Source of the DNA: Eubacteriales bacterium
GTDB lineage: Bacteria; Bacillota; Clostridia; Oscillospirales; CAG-382
Reading direction: 5' to 3'
Length of the DNA stretch: 43,027 nt
Assembly: GCA_028705495.1 (NCBI GenBank)
Contig: JAQWDK010000016.1
Coordinates: 1-43,027 of the forward strand
Shown: piece by piece, positions 7,970-14,653 of the stretch
Numbering within the stretch: position 1 is the first letter of the stretch
Layout: each line of letters opens with the position of its first letter
The notes under the pieces: generated by a model
What the model saw: the letters and a program-made list of their open reading frames with translations, nothing else
Database searches by the model: none
What the model was told of the DNA's origin: nothing
Program-made: the position numbers and the translations under genes

Positions 7970-9367
7970 TTATACCACGTGTATCTTGTTCTTAAAATCT
8001 GCGTTATCCGCGTCAAGAGCGTACATATCCGCCCTTCTCTTTTCAAAGAACTTGATTGCGACCTGTTCAAACAGTGCGTAGGAAAGAACATCTTCGTCCT
8101 GGGTGATGTATTCTGAAATCTTAGCACGAAGTGTTTCAAGCTCCGGTTTGATGGAGTCTGCAGGTCTTCCGGTGATTGGTGTTTCTCCGGGGATTATCTT
8201 ACTGATGAATTCGTCAGATATTTGTACAGGTGTTCTGCCGTATTCGCCTCTTACGATGCCCTTGAATTCCTTAGCAACCATCTTGTAACGCTCGCCCATT
8301 GTGACGTTCAGCACAGCTTGGGTTCCGACAATCTGGGAAGAAGGTGTAACAAGGGGAGGATAGCCTGCGTCAGCGCGTACTCTCGGCACTTCTTCGAGGA
8401 CCTCAAGGAGTTTGTCGGAGTTGCCGCTCTGTTTGAGCTGGGAAACAAGGTTCGAGAGCATACCGCCCGGAACCTGATAAAGCAGTGCGTTTACGTCGAC
8501 CTTGAACATATTCGGATCAAGGAGTCCGCTTTCAATAAGGTCGCTGCGTATCTTTGAGAAATACACCGATACTTTATCGAGCTGGTTGAGGTCAAGACCG
8601 GTGTCGTAAGGGGTGTCCTGTAATGCTGCTACAATCGATTCCGTCGGAGGCTGAGAAGTACCAAGAGCCATTGGTGAAATCGCTGTATCAACCACATCAG
8701 CACCCGCTTCAATCGCTTTTAGGAGCGTCATTGATGCAAGGCCCGAGGTGTAGTGTGTATGAATTTGTACGGGTATTTTAACCTTTGCTTTAATCGCTTT
8801 TACAAGGTCATAAGCCACAAAAGGCTTCAGGAGTCCCGCCATATCTTTGATACAGATAGAGTCTGCTCCCATTTCCTCAAGAGTTTTTGAGAGGTTGGCA
8901 AAGGATTCAACGGTGTGAAACGGGCTTGTCGTATAGCTGAGAGCCGCTTGCACATGGCCCTTTTCTTTCTTTGTCGCATTTATCGCAGTTTCCATATTGC
9001 GCACATCATTGAGTGCGTCGAAGATGCGGAGTATGTCTATACCATTTGAAATGGACTTTTGCACAAAGTATTCAACAACATCGTCGGCATAATGACGATA
9101 ACCGAGAATGTTCTGACCTCTGAACAGCATCTGGAGTTTTGTATTTTTAACCTGCGCCCTTATTTTTCTGAGCCTATCCCACGGGTCCTCATTCAAAAAA
9201 CGCAGACATGCATCAAATGTTGCACCGCCCCACGCCTCGAGAGAATGATAGCCAACTTTGTCCATCTCTTCGAGTATCGGGAGCATTTGCTCCGTTTTCA
9301 TCCTTGTAGCCGCAAGCGACTGGTGGGAGTCACGGAGTACTGTTTCGGTGATTCCGACTTTTTTCAT
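7970..9367 (-). CDS. oadA: Oxaloacetate decarboxylase alpha / transcarboxylase 5S-like subunit
   Basis: A 465-residue protein with an HMGL-like TIM barrel (about residues 1-270) followed by the conserved PYC/OADA carboxylase domain. Signatures: ETVLRDSHQSLAATRM with the metal-binding Asp, the carbamylated-lysine-type region ICIKDMAGLL, and metal ligands in QIHTHYTSG. The biotinyl domain that is fused in many OadA proteins is absent and encoded by the next gene upstream. The enzyme transfers carboxyl between oxaloacetate and biotin (or pyruvate in the reverse direction). It is the last gene of the operon. A decarboxylase-pump complex would need OadB, which is not in this cluster, so a soluble transcarboxylase-like use is possible. 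Confidence 0.88.
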   Translation of the reverse strand: MKKVGITETVLRDSHQSLAATRMKTEQMLPILEEMDKVGYHSLEAWGGATFDACLRFLNEDPWDRLRKIRAQVKNTKLQMLFRGQNILGYRHYADDVVEYFVQKSISNGIDILRIFDALNDVRNMETAINATKKEKGHVQAALSYTTSPFHTVESFANLSKTLEEMGADSICIKDMAGLLKPFVAYDLVKAIKAKVKIPVQIHTHYTSGLASMTLLKAIEAGADVVDTAISPMALGTSQPPTESIVAALQDTPYDTGLDLNQLDKVSVYFSKIRSDLIESGLLDPNMFKVDVNALLYQVPGGMLSNLVSQLKQSGNSDKLLEVLEEVPRVRADAGYPPLVTPSSQIVGTQAVLNVTMGERYKMVAKEFKGIVRGEYGRTPVQISDEFISKIIPGETPITGRPADSIKPELETLRAKISEYITQDEDVLSYALFEQVAIKFFEKRRADMYALDADNADFKNKIHVV

Positions 9368-9415
9368 CTATAATTATTCCTTTCAAGAAGTTGCCGCAGA
9401 TAAAACGCCGCTTTT

Positions 9416-9814
9416 TTACTCGATAGCAAAGAGCAAGTCGCCACTGTTTACTATTGTGCCCTGAGATGCAATAACGCTTACTTTTCCTGCTACCGGTGCT
9501 AATATCTCGTTTTCCATCTTCATCGCTTCAAGTATGCAAAGAACATCGCCAGCTTTTACTTGTTGGCCGTTTGTTACTTGCAGTTTAACAATCGAACCCG
9601 GGAGAGGAGCTTCTACCTTTGTTCCGTTTGCTGGAACATCAACAGCTGCAGGAGCTGCGGCAGGTGCTTCAGGAGCTGCTGATGCTGGTGCTACCGGTGC
9701 AGTCGCTGCAGGGGCTACAGGGGCTGCAGCAACAGGATAAGAGCTAAACGCTGCTGTTTCCTCTACTTCAACTTCGTATGGAATTCCGTTGACTTTAACT
9801 ATATATTTTTTCAT
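9416..9814 (-). CDS. Biotin carboxyl carrier protein (1.3S/BCCP-type)
   Basis: A 132-residue carrier: a short N-terminal strand region, a long Ala/Pro linker (about residues 28-62) and a C-terminal biotinyl domain with the biotinylation motif EAMKMEN (Lys99). The start is ATG 9814, which has GGAG seven bases upstream; the longer frame upstream lacks a ribosome site. The linker lets biotin swing between the carboxyltransferase subunits encoded on both sides. It is the free-standing equivalent of the biotinyl domain missing from the OadA-like protein. Confidence 0.92.
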   Translation of the reverse strand: MKKYIVKVNGIPYEVEVEETAAFSSYPVAAAPVAPAATAPVAPASAAPEAPAAAPAAVDVPANGTKVEAPLPGSIVKLQVTNGQQVKAGDVLCILEAMKMENEILAPVAGKVSVIASQGTIVNSGDLLFAIE

Positions 9815-9868
9815 TATAATCTCCATTCTGCCGCTTGGCGGCCGTATAAGCATTAATAGCCGAACATT

Positions 9869-10207
9869 TTATTGTTTTTTCCACTTAGTGTCTGCTCTCT
9901 TAAAGGAAACAACTCTGAAGGCTGAAGGCTGAGGTACGCCTTCTTCGCTCCTTGATGCTGTTATTGCCGCTATGATTGCTGCGATAATAGCGCTGTCGTT
10001 CCTTGCGTGAGCTGTGCTTTGCGGTACCACTGTTGTTGTTGGGGTTGCTGTTGGAGTTACTGCGCTTGATTTGTTCAGCTGTCTTAGGGCGGAATATATC
10101 AGAATAATCAGCAGTACAATAAGAAGTGCCGCTGCCGCTATCAACATATATTCAAGCGTCAGACCGGTATCAGTGCTTAGGCTTTGCATTAAATATTTGT
10201 TCACCAT
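9869..10207 (-). CDS. Oxaloacetate decarboxylase gamma-type subunit (OadG)
   Basis: A 112-residue protein with one TM helix near residues 21-42 (MLIAAAALLIVLLIILIYSAL), a Thr/Pro/Val-rich linker and the OadG-type end (AIIAAIIAAITASR, then FRVVSFKRADTKWKKQ). In sodium-pumping decarboxylases the gamma subunit tethers the carboxyltransferase to the membrane beta subunit. Its presence argues for a membrane complex, although no beta-subunit gene is visible here. AGGAGG sits just ahead of the start. It is 9 bases after the carboxyltransferase gene. Confidence 0.85.
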   Translation of the reverse strand: MVNKYLMQSLSTDTGLTLEYMLIAAAALLIVLLIILIYSALRQLNKSSAVTPTATPTTTVVPQSTAHARNDSAIIAAIIAAITASRSEEGVPQPSAFRVVSFKRADTKWKKQ

Positions 10208-10216
10208 AGCACCTCC

Positions 10217-11557
10217 TTATATGCTGTTATGTTTTTTAGGAATGTTAAATGCTCTTTTATTATCCATCATCTCAAAGGCTGAAGCCAACATCCTTACCGA
10301 ATCCTCAACTTTAATAACTGAGTCAATAAGTCCAAGACTTGCGGCGTTTTCTGGAGAAGCCTCTCCGGAAACCCACTCTGCTATGAGTTCAGCTCTTGTC
10401 TTGTTCGGATCGGAAGAAGCTGCAATTTTTTCATTCATTAAGAATTCAACGGCGCTCTCTGGCGACATAATACTTATTGTCGCAAACGGTAACGCATAGG
10501 TTATGTCGGAAGAGGCTGATTTTGATGCAAAAAGCGTAAATACTGCACCGTATGCCTTGCCTTTTATCAATGACACTTTCGCTACTGTGGAGCTTGCGAT
10601 TTCTACCGAAAGGATACCTGCTGCACGAGCAATGTCCGCACCATTAGCTTCATCAGAAGCATCAAAGCCTTCGCTGTCAACAACAAACAGAAGTGGCAGT
10701 GAAAACGCGTCGCAAAACTTGACAATTCTCGCAGCTTTGTCAAGACCTTTAGCTGTCAGTGCAGCTTTGGGAGCGACAATTCCAATTGGTCTGCCATTTA
10801 TTGCAGCGAAAGCGGTGTAAATGTCTGCACCGTACTGAGCATAAAGTTCAATCGAGCTGTCTTTGTCTGTTATTTGTGTGATTACATCGGTCATAGCGGA
10901 GGACTCAGAGATTATCGCACTGCGATTAACATCAGTTGCCGGCAGCTCAAGCTGTTCCTCGTAATTTGACGGTAGGAGCTCGATTAAGGCTTTTGCTGCT
11001 GCAAGTGCCTCATCAAGGTTCGCGCAGCTTATTGCTGCCGCACCATTGTCAGCTGATTTATCAGCTGATTTTAGGACTGAGAGTGGAGCAAAAGAAAGTG
11101 ATGACTTTTCTCCTGCTGTGATAACAAAATCGGAGCTTTGGGCAAATAGTGCGAGAGAGCCGCTGCATACACCCTCGATCACCGAGATGCGGGGTATAAC
11201 ACCGGATAGCTTTGCCGAAGCGGCAAACAACTCGCCATAGGAATCGAGTAGAGAGACACCTTCAAGCACTGCGCTGCCCGCACTGCTGAAAACGCCTACA
11301 ACGGGAGAACCGTTCTTTTCTGCCAGCGAGTATACAGCTTTGATTTTTCTGATGTGTGCGATGTCTACCGCACCCTTCAGACGCGTGTGGTCCTCTGCAA
11401 ATGCGTAGACCAGTCTTCCGCCGATCGCGCCATAACCGCAGATAACGCCTTCCAGTTCACCGCTTTCTCTTTTGATGGATTTGCCGATTTCGGCAAATGT
11501 CCCTGCATCAAAAAAAGCTGTAAGCTTACCAAAAGCGTTGCTTTTTTCGCCATTCAT
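10217..11557 (-). CDS. Divergent acyl-CoA carboxyltransferase (PccB/MmdA/12S-like)
   Basis: A 446-residue crotonase-fold carboxyltransferase. Family members usually have about 510-530 residues, so this one is short. The N-terminal half has GVICGYGAIGGRLVYAFAED and SGVIPRISVIEGVCSGSLA, matching propionyl-CoA carboxylase beta and methylmalonyl-CoA decarboxylase alpha. The C-terminal half has GLDKAARIVKFCDAFSLPL. Two usual oxyanion-hole motifs are altered: SSAGSAVLEG where the family has D-S-G-G-A-R-x-Q-E-G, and KAYGAVFTL where Y-G-G-A is usual. That suggests changed substrate or activity. GGAGG sits seven to eight bases ahead of the start. It is the first clear gene of the operon. Confidence 0.82.
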   Translation of the reverse strand: MNGEKSNAFGKLTAFFDAGTFAEIGKSIKRESGELEGVICGYGAIGGRLVYAFAEDHTRLKGAVDIAHIRKIKAVYSLAEKNGSPVVGVFSSAGSAVLEGVSLLDSYGELFAASAKLSGVIPRISVIEGVCSGSLALFAQSSDFVITAGEKSSLSFAPLSVLKSADKSADNGAAAISCANLDEALAAAKALIELLPSNYEEQLELPATDVNRSAIISESSAMTDVITQITDKDSSIELYAQYGADIYTAFAAINGRPIGIVAPKAALTAKGLDKAARIVKFCDAFSLPLLFVVDSEGFDASDEANGADIARAAGILSVEIASSTVAKVSLIKGKAYGAVFTLFASKSASSDITYALPFATISIMSPESAVEFLMNEKIAASSDPNKTRAELIAEWVSGEASPENAASLGLIDSVIKVEDSVRMLASAFEMMDNKRAFNIPKKHNSI

Positions 11558-11739
11558 ATATCTTTTGCCTCCAGTTCTTTGGCTACTTCTGCATTCTTTT
11601 TGCAGAAATATGCCTTACTTCTTGGTTTATATATTATTAATTGTTTTTCCACTTTAATTTTCTGCGTAACCGGGGCGCTATAACCGAAAATGCATTGATT
11701 TTCATTATCCAAAACGGAAAAAGTCCCATCCGACCCCAT
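11554..11739 (-). CDS. Possible 61-codon leader ORF of the carboxyltransferase operon
   Basis: An open frame of 61 codons overlaps the carboxyltransferase start by 4 bases (ATGA). It contains that gene's GGAGG site, an arrangement seen in translationally coupled pairs. However, its own ATG lies only about nine bases after the -10 box at 11748-11753, so it would be nearly leaderless and lacks a ribosome site. The predicted protein is basic at its end (KKNAEVAKELEAKDI) and matches nothing I know. It may simply be the 5' leader of the operon. Confidence 0.3.
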   Translation of the reverse strand: MGSDGTFSVLDNENQCIFGYSAPVTQKIKVEKQLIIYKPRSKAYFCKKNAEVAKELEAKDI

Positions 11740-11747
11740 TATAAAAG

Positions 11748-11775
11748 ATTATACACTAATTCTGAAAATTTGCAA
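11748..11775 (-). promoter_or_regulatory. Promoter of the carboxyltransferase operon
   Basis: Minus strand TTGCAA (11775-11770), 16-base spacer, TATAAT (11753-11748). The predicted start of transcription is near 11741, about 185 bases before the carboxyltransferase gene. A second TATAAT-like box overlaps at 11743-11738. Confidence 0.6.
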
Positions 11776-11879
11776 TATCATTTGTGTGTTTTAACATTTT
11801 GAACACATATTTTTCGATTGAAATTCATTCTGCAAAAAAATGGTTACCTAAGCACAATTAAAAAATCTTATAAAAAGGG

Positions 11880-11908
11880 TTGACAATCATGTAAAGGTGT
11901 GATATTAT
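11880..11908 (+). promoter_or_regulatory. Promoter of the tRNA-Leu/tRNA-fMet unit
   Basis: TTGACA (11880-11885), 17-base spacer, TATTAT (11903-11908), 15 bases before the tRNA-Leu 5' end. Confidence 0.8.
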
Positions 11909-11923
11909 ATAAAAGCTGTCTAC

Positions 11924-12012
11924 GCCGGAATGGCGGAATAGGTAGACGCCCGGGACTTAAAATCCCGTGGGACTCAAATCCCGTACCGGTTCGATTCCGG
12001 TTTCCGGCACCA
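11924..12012 (+). tRNA. tRNA-Leu (anticodon TAA)
   Basis: An 89-nt class II tRNA with encoded CCA. The acceptor stem is GCCGGAA/TTCCGGC, the anticodon loop CTTAAAA in a CGGGA/TCCCG stem, with a long variable arm and a canonical T-loop (GGTTCGATTCC). Confidence 0.95.
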
Positions 12013-12063
12013 ACTGTCCTACCATAAGGAAGCCGGCATTAGCACAGTTATACAATTCTATAT

Positions 12064-12141
<78 letters not shown>

Positions 12142-12147
12142 TATCTG

Positions 12148-12191
12148 TTACCGTTCTTGATACAATTTCAAGAGCGGTAATTCCCTTTTTT
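12148..12191 (+). terminator. Terminator of the tRNA-Leu/fMet unit
   Basis: TTACCGTTCTTGA / TCAAGAGCGGTAA form a 13-bp stem (one G-U) around TACAATT, followed by TTCCC and six Ts. The identical hairpin recurs at 13693-13736 as part of a larger direct repeat. Confidence 0.85.
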
Positions 12192-12343
12192 GCCCTAAAA
12201 ACGGCTGTAAAACGGGTTAAAACGGTGGTTCAAGTCCTCCCCAAGAGCAAAATAAAGTGGATATTACTCAAAAGAAACCAAAATCGGCTCATACAACTGG
12301 AATTGATAATTTTTTAATCGTTAAATTATAGTATCGTTAAATT
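12148..12343 (+). repeat. 196-bp diverged direct repeat, left copy
   Basis: The left copy starts with the terminator hairpin and ends with AATCGTTAAATTATAGTATC... at 12316-12343. The right copy (13693-13888) has the same two ends and the same length. The ends are nearly identical, the middles diverged but alignable. The middle holds GGTGGTTCAAGTCCTCC, which looks like a tRNA T-arm. The pair brackets the XRE-TPR gene. Confidence 0.8.
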
Positions 12344-12487
12344 ATTGATTTTTAAGATTTGTAAAGTATTATAAATAAAAATAACAATCACTATTTTAAG
12401 CAACTTGAGAGGAAGTGAACTTCTACCCTACACGTTTTTACTTCAATTATTTTAGTTTCACTTAATATGCTGTAAAGAACAGCTCTC

Positions 12488-12536
12488 TTGTTATCATCAT
12501 AAAATTTGCTATAATATAATTACAAAAGCGCTTTTG
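12488..12536 (+). promoter_or_regulatory. Promoter and palindromic operator of the XRE-TPR gene
   Basis: TTGTTA (12488-12493), 16-base spacer and TATAAT (12510-12515). They are followed immediately by the perfect 14-bp palindrome CAAAAGCGCTTTTG (12523-12536), which covers the expected transcription start. A dimeric HTH protein such as the one encoded next could bind it and repress its own gene; that is inference. Confidence 0.55.
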
Positions 12537-12558
12537 AATATTTTTCAGGAGAATGAAC

Positions 12559-13659
12559 ATGAACATCGGAGCGATAATTAAAAAGTACCGACGCGAAAGA
12601 AATATGACGCAGGATCAGCTTGCGGAATATTTGAATGTTACCGTTTCAGCAGTCTCTCAATGGGAAAATGAAAAAACCACACCGGATATATCCGTTATCC
12701 CGCCGCTTTGTAATCTACTTGGAATCACATCCGACAAACTGCTCGGAATAGATATTGAAAAAACGCAAGAAAAAATTATTGCTATATATACTGAAGCAAA
12801 CCGATATTCCGGGCGCGGATATTATGAAAAAGCGCGTGAGATCCTTGAAGCAGGGTTGCGTGAATATCCCAATAGCTGCGATCTTATGTTTTATTTAATG
12901 TATCTTGCGTATTGGCAACACAATTATAATACAAAAGAGACGGATTTTAGTGACGAAGCAATCCGACTCGGCGAGGCAATCCTCGAAAAAAGCACTGACG
13001 ACAGCCTGCGACATGGCGCAATCCAGATTCTCTGTTTTACCTACAAAGATGCAGGTAGAAAAAACGAGGCTAAAAAGCTGGCACGATCGATGCCGCCTAT
13101 CTCTGTTTCGAGTGAAATGCTCTTGAGTAATGTATGTGACGGCGACGAAGGTTATCGGGCAAAGCAGATAGAAGCAAGCGATCTTTTACAGTTCCTTTCG
13201 AACAGACTCTATTCTATGCAGGAAAAACTTGATTCGGGGAAATATGTTTACACAGAAACGGAGCTTGCCTCCCTCAGGGAAAAGCGAATCGCACTCATTA
13301 ATTTATTCTTCGAGAATGGGGACTTCGGATTCTATCACTGTCACCTTTGTGAAACGCATACAGCGCAGGCAGTATATTATGCAAAAATAGGCGACAGCGA
13401 AAAAGCGATATCTAATCTTCAAGCTGCAGCGGAGCATGCAATAGGCTTTGTTACCTCCGGCAGCGGTGATCCTTACACATCTCTTGTTTTCCGCGGTATG
13501 AATCGCGGATCTTGGTCGGTAAGTTCCACAGATAACGACGCAGCACGGCTTCTTAAACAGCTTGATGATGCAGTGTTCGATAAGATTCGCGTAACGTCTG
13601 AGTTTGCTGAAATAAAAGAAAAGTTAAAAACATACGCCGATAAATGGCAAATTAAATAA
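12559..13659 (+). CDS. XRE-family regulator with TPR-like domain
   Basis: A 366-residue protein. Residues 3-58 are a classic HTH_3 domain (IIKKYRRERNMTQDQLAEYL, then VSAVSQWENEKTTPDI), followed by about 300 residues of helical repeats that look like TPRs (YEKAREILEAGLREYPNS, GDSEKAISNLQAAAEHA). The second ATG (12559) is preferred: AGGAG is seven bases upstream of it but touches the first ATG. HTH-TPR proteins of this kind often respond to peptides or small ligands, which is known of the class and not shown here. The gene stands alone between two 196-bp repeats, suggesting it moved in or was duplicated as a cassette. Confidence 0.85.
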   Translation: MNIGAIIKKYRRERNMTQDQLAEYLNVTVSAVSQWENEKTTPDISVIPPLCNLLGITSDKLLGIDIEKTQEKIIAIYTEANRYSGRGYYEKAREILEAGLREYPNSCDLMFYLMYLAYWQHNYNTKETDFSDEAIRLGEAILEKSTDDSLRHGAIQILCFTYKDAGRKNEAKKLARSMPPISVSSEMLLSNVCDGDEGYRAKQIEASDLLQFLSNRLYSMQEKLDSGKYVYTETELASLREKRIALINLFFENGDFGFYHCHLCETHTAQAVYYAKIGDSEKAISNLQAAAEHAIGFVTSGSGDPYTSLVFRGMNRGSWSVSSTDNDAARLLKQLDDAVFDKIRVTSEFAEIKEKLKTYADKWQIK

Positions 13660-14074
13660 CGGCATCTTAATCGTTTTCTCAACAAAAATCAATTACCGTT
13701 CTTGATACAATTTCAAGAGCGGTAATTCCCTTTTTTGCCCTAAAATCAGCTATTAAACAGGTGAAATGGGTGGTTCAAGTCCTCCCTGTTAGCGTTTTTG
13801 ATAGCCGTCACCGAAAAAATAACTAATATTGGTTTATACAGCTCGGATAGAGTATTTTTCAATCGTTAAATTATAGTATCGTTAAATTGTTGCTTAATAA
13901 AACACACTGCCGGGGCTTGTCGCTCTTGCAATGTGTTTTAATTTATAAAATTCTATTTTACCAGTCTTTTGCACTTATAATCCTAGTGATTTCGTTTTAT
14001 ATTGGTTATTTCTCGATGGCAGCATTTCTGGTTGTGAGACATAGCGCTTCCGACCAGAATAACCCAAGAGATCT
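13660..14074. other. Gene-free stretch containing the right repeat copy
   Basis: Apart from the second direct-repeat copy (13693-13888) and its terminator hairpin, I see no gene here. Short frames lack ribosome sites and recognisable content. The sequence after 13888 is AT-rich and featureless up to the SGNH remnant. Confidence 0.6.
13693..13888 (+). repeat. 196-bp diverged direct repeat, right copy
   Basis: Same ends and length as 12148-12343. The hairpin TTACCG...CGGTAA with its T-tract (13693-13736) can terminate the XRE-TPR transcript. GGGTGGTTCAAGTCCTCC in the middle again resembles a tRNA T-arm, and the 28-base end block lies at 13861-13888. Confidence 0.8.
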
Positions 14075-14340
14075 TTATTTTTGCATCTTCGTCCTAATAA
14101 ATGCAGCTACCTCTTCGCCCAGTGCAATAAACCCGGCAGCTGTGTAATGACAATAGTCTGAATACCAGCTTTCATCGCGGTATTCCATAAATGAAAACAA
14201 ATCGTCAATTTCCACACCATGAGCCTTTGCGACTTCTACTGCCGCCAAATTATACCGGCGAATCTCGTCTGTTGTGCGAGGATTGCGTCCAACCACGCTG
14301 TTTGGATTCATCGGTGTAGTTGTTGCATGCAATTTTGTAG
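14075..14340 (-). pseudogene. SGNH-hydrolase C-terminal remnant
   Basis: The frame encodes the end of a GDSL/SGNH esterase: ATTTPM, then RYNLAAVEVAKAHGVEIDDL, and the block-V motif YCHYTAAGFIALGEEVA with the catalytic His. The N-terminal part with the nucleophile Ser is missing. The frame runs directly into IS30-like sequence at about 14325-14340, so it looks cut by that element or by a deletion joining the two. It has no ribosome site of its own and is unlikely to be functional. Confidence 0.72.
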
Positions 14341-14441
14341 CACGACCAACCATCCTTCAAATGGACCTCAATATCATACCGTTCTTCTGGTGTTAGGTGT
14401 TGCCATTTTCGATGCTCTGTGCTACAATTTGGATTGTCCAT
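14325..14441 (-). pseudogene. IS30-family transposase N-terminal remnant
   Basis: From ATG 14441 the first ~39 codons read KWQHLTPEERYDIEVHLKDG then CYKIA, the helix-turn-helix start of IS30-type transposases. After that the frame passes into the sequence of the SGNH remnant and stops. The catalytic DDE core is absent. The upstream region may hold the old element end, but I cannot identify a paired inverted repeat. Confidence 0.7.
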
Positions 14442-14653
14442 AATGATGATCCTTTCAGAATTGGTGTGTGGTAACTCAATTCTACCATAGGTTCGTCATT
14501 GTGGATTCTTTTTTACTATTGCAGGTTCATTTTACAACCTGCTATAACTGAAATACCTTACTTCATACGAACATCAACAGCTGTTTTTTTACTTCCGTCA
14601 TCGAAAATGATTATATGATTTTATAACCGATATCTAAATATTAGATGTCTGTT

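Noticed and set aside
12200..12245. A tRNA gene suggested by GGTGGTTCAAGTCCTCC
   Set aside because: Only a T-arm-like piece is present; no acceptor, D or anticodon arm can be folded.
13887..14147. Plus-strand frame right of the 196-bp repeat
   Set aside because: No ribosome site, begins inside the repeat edge and overlaps the SGNH remnant antisense.
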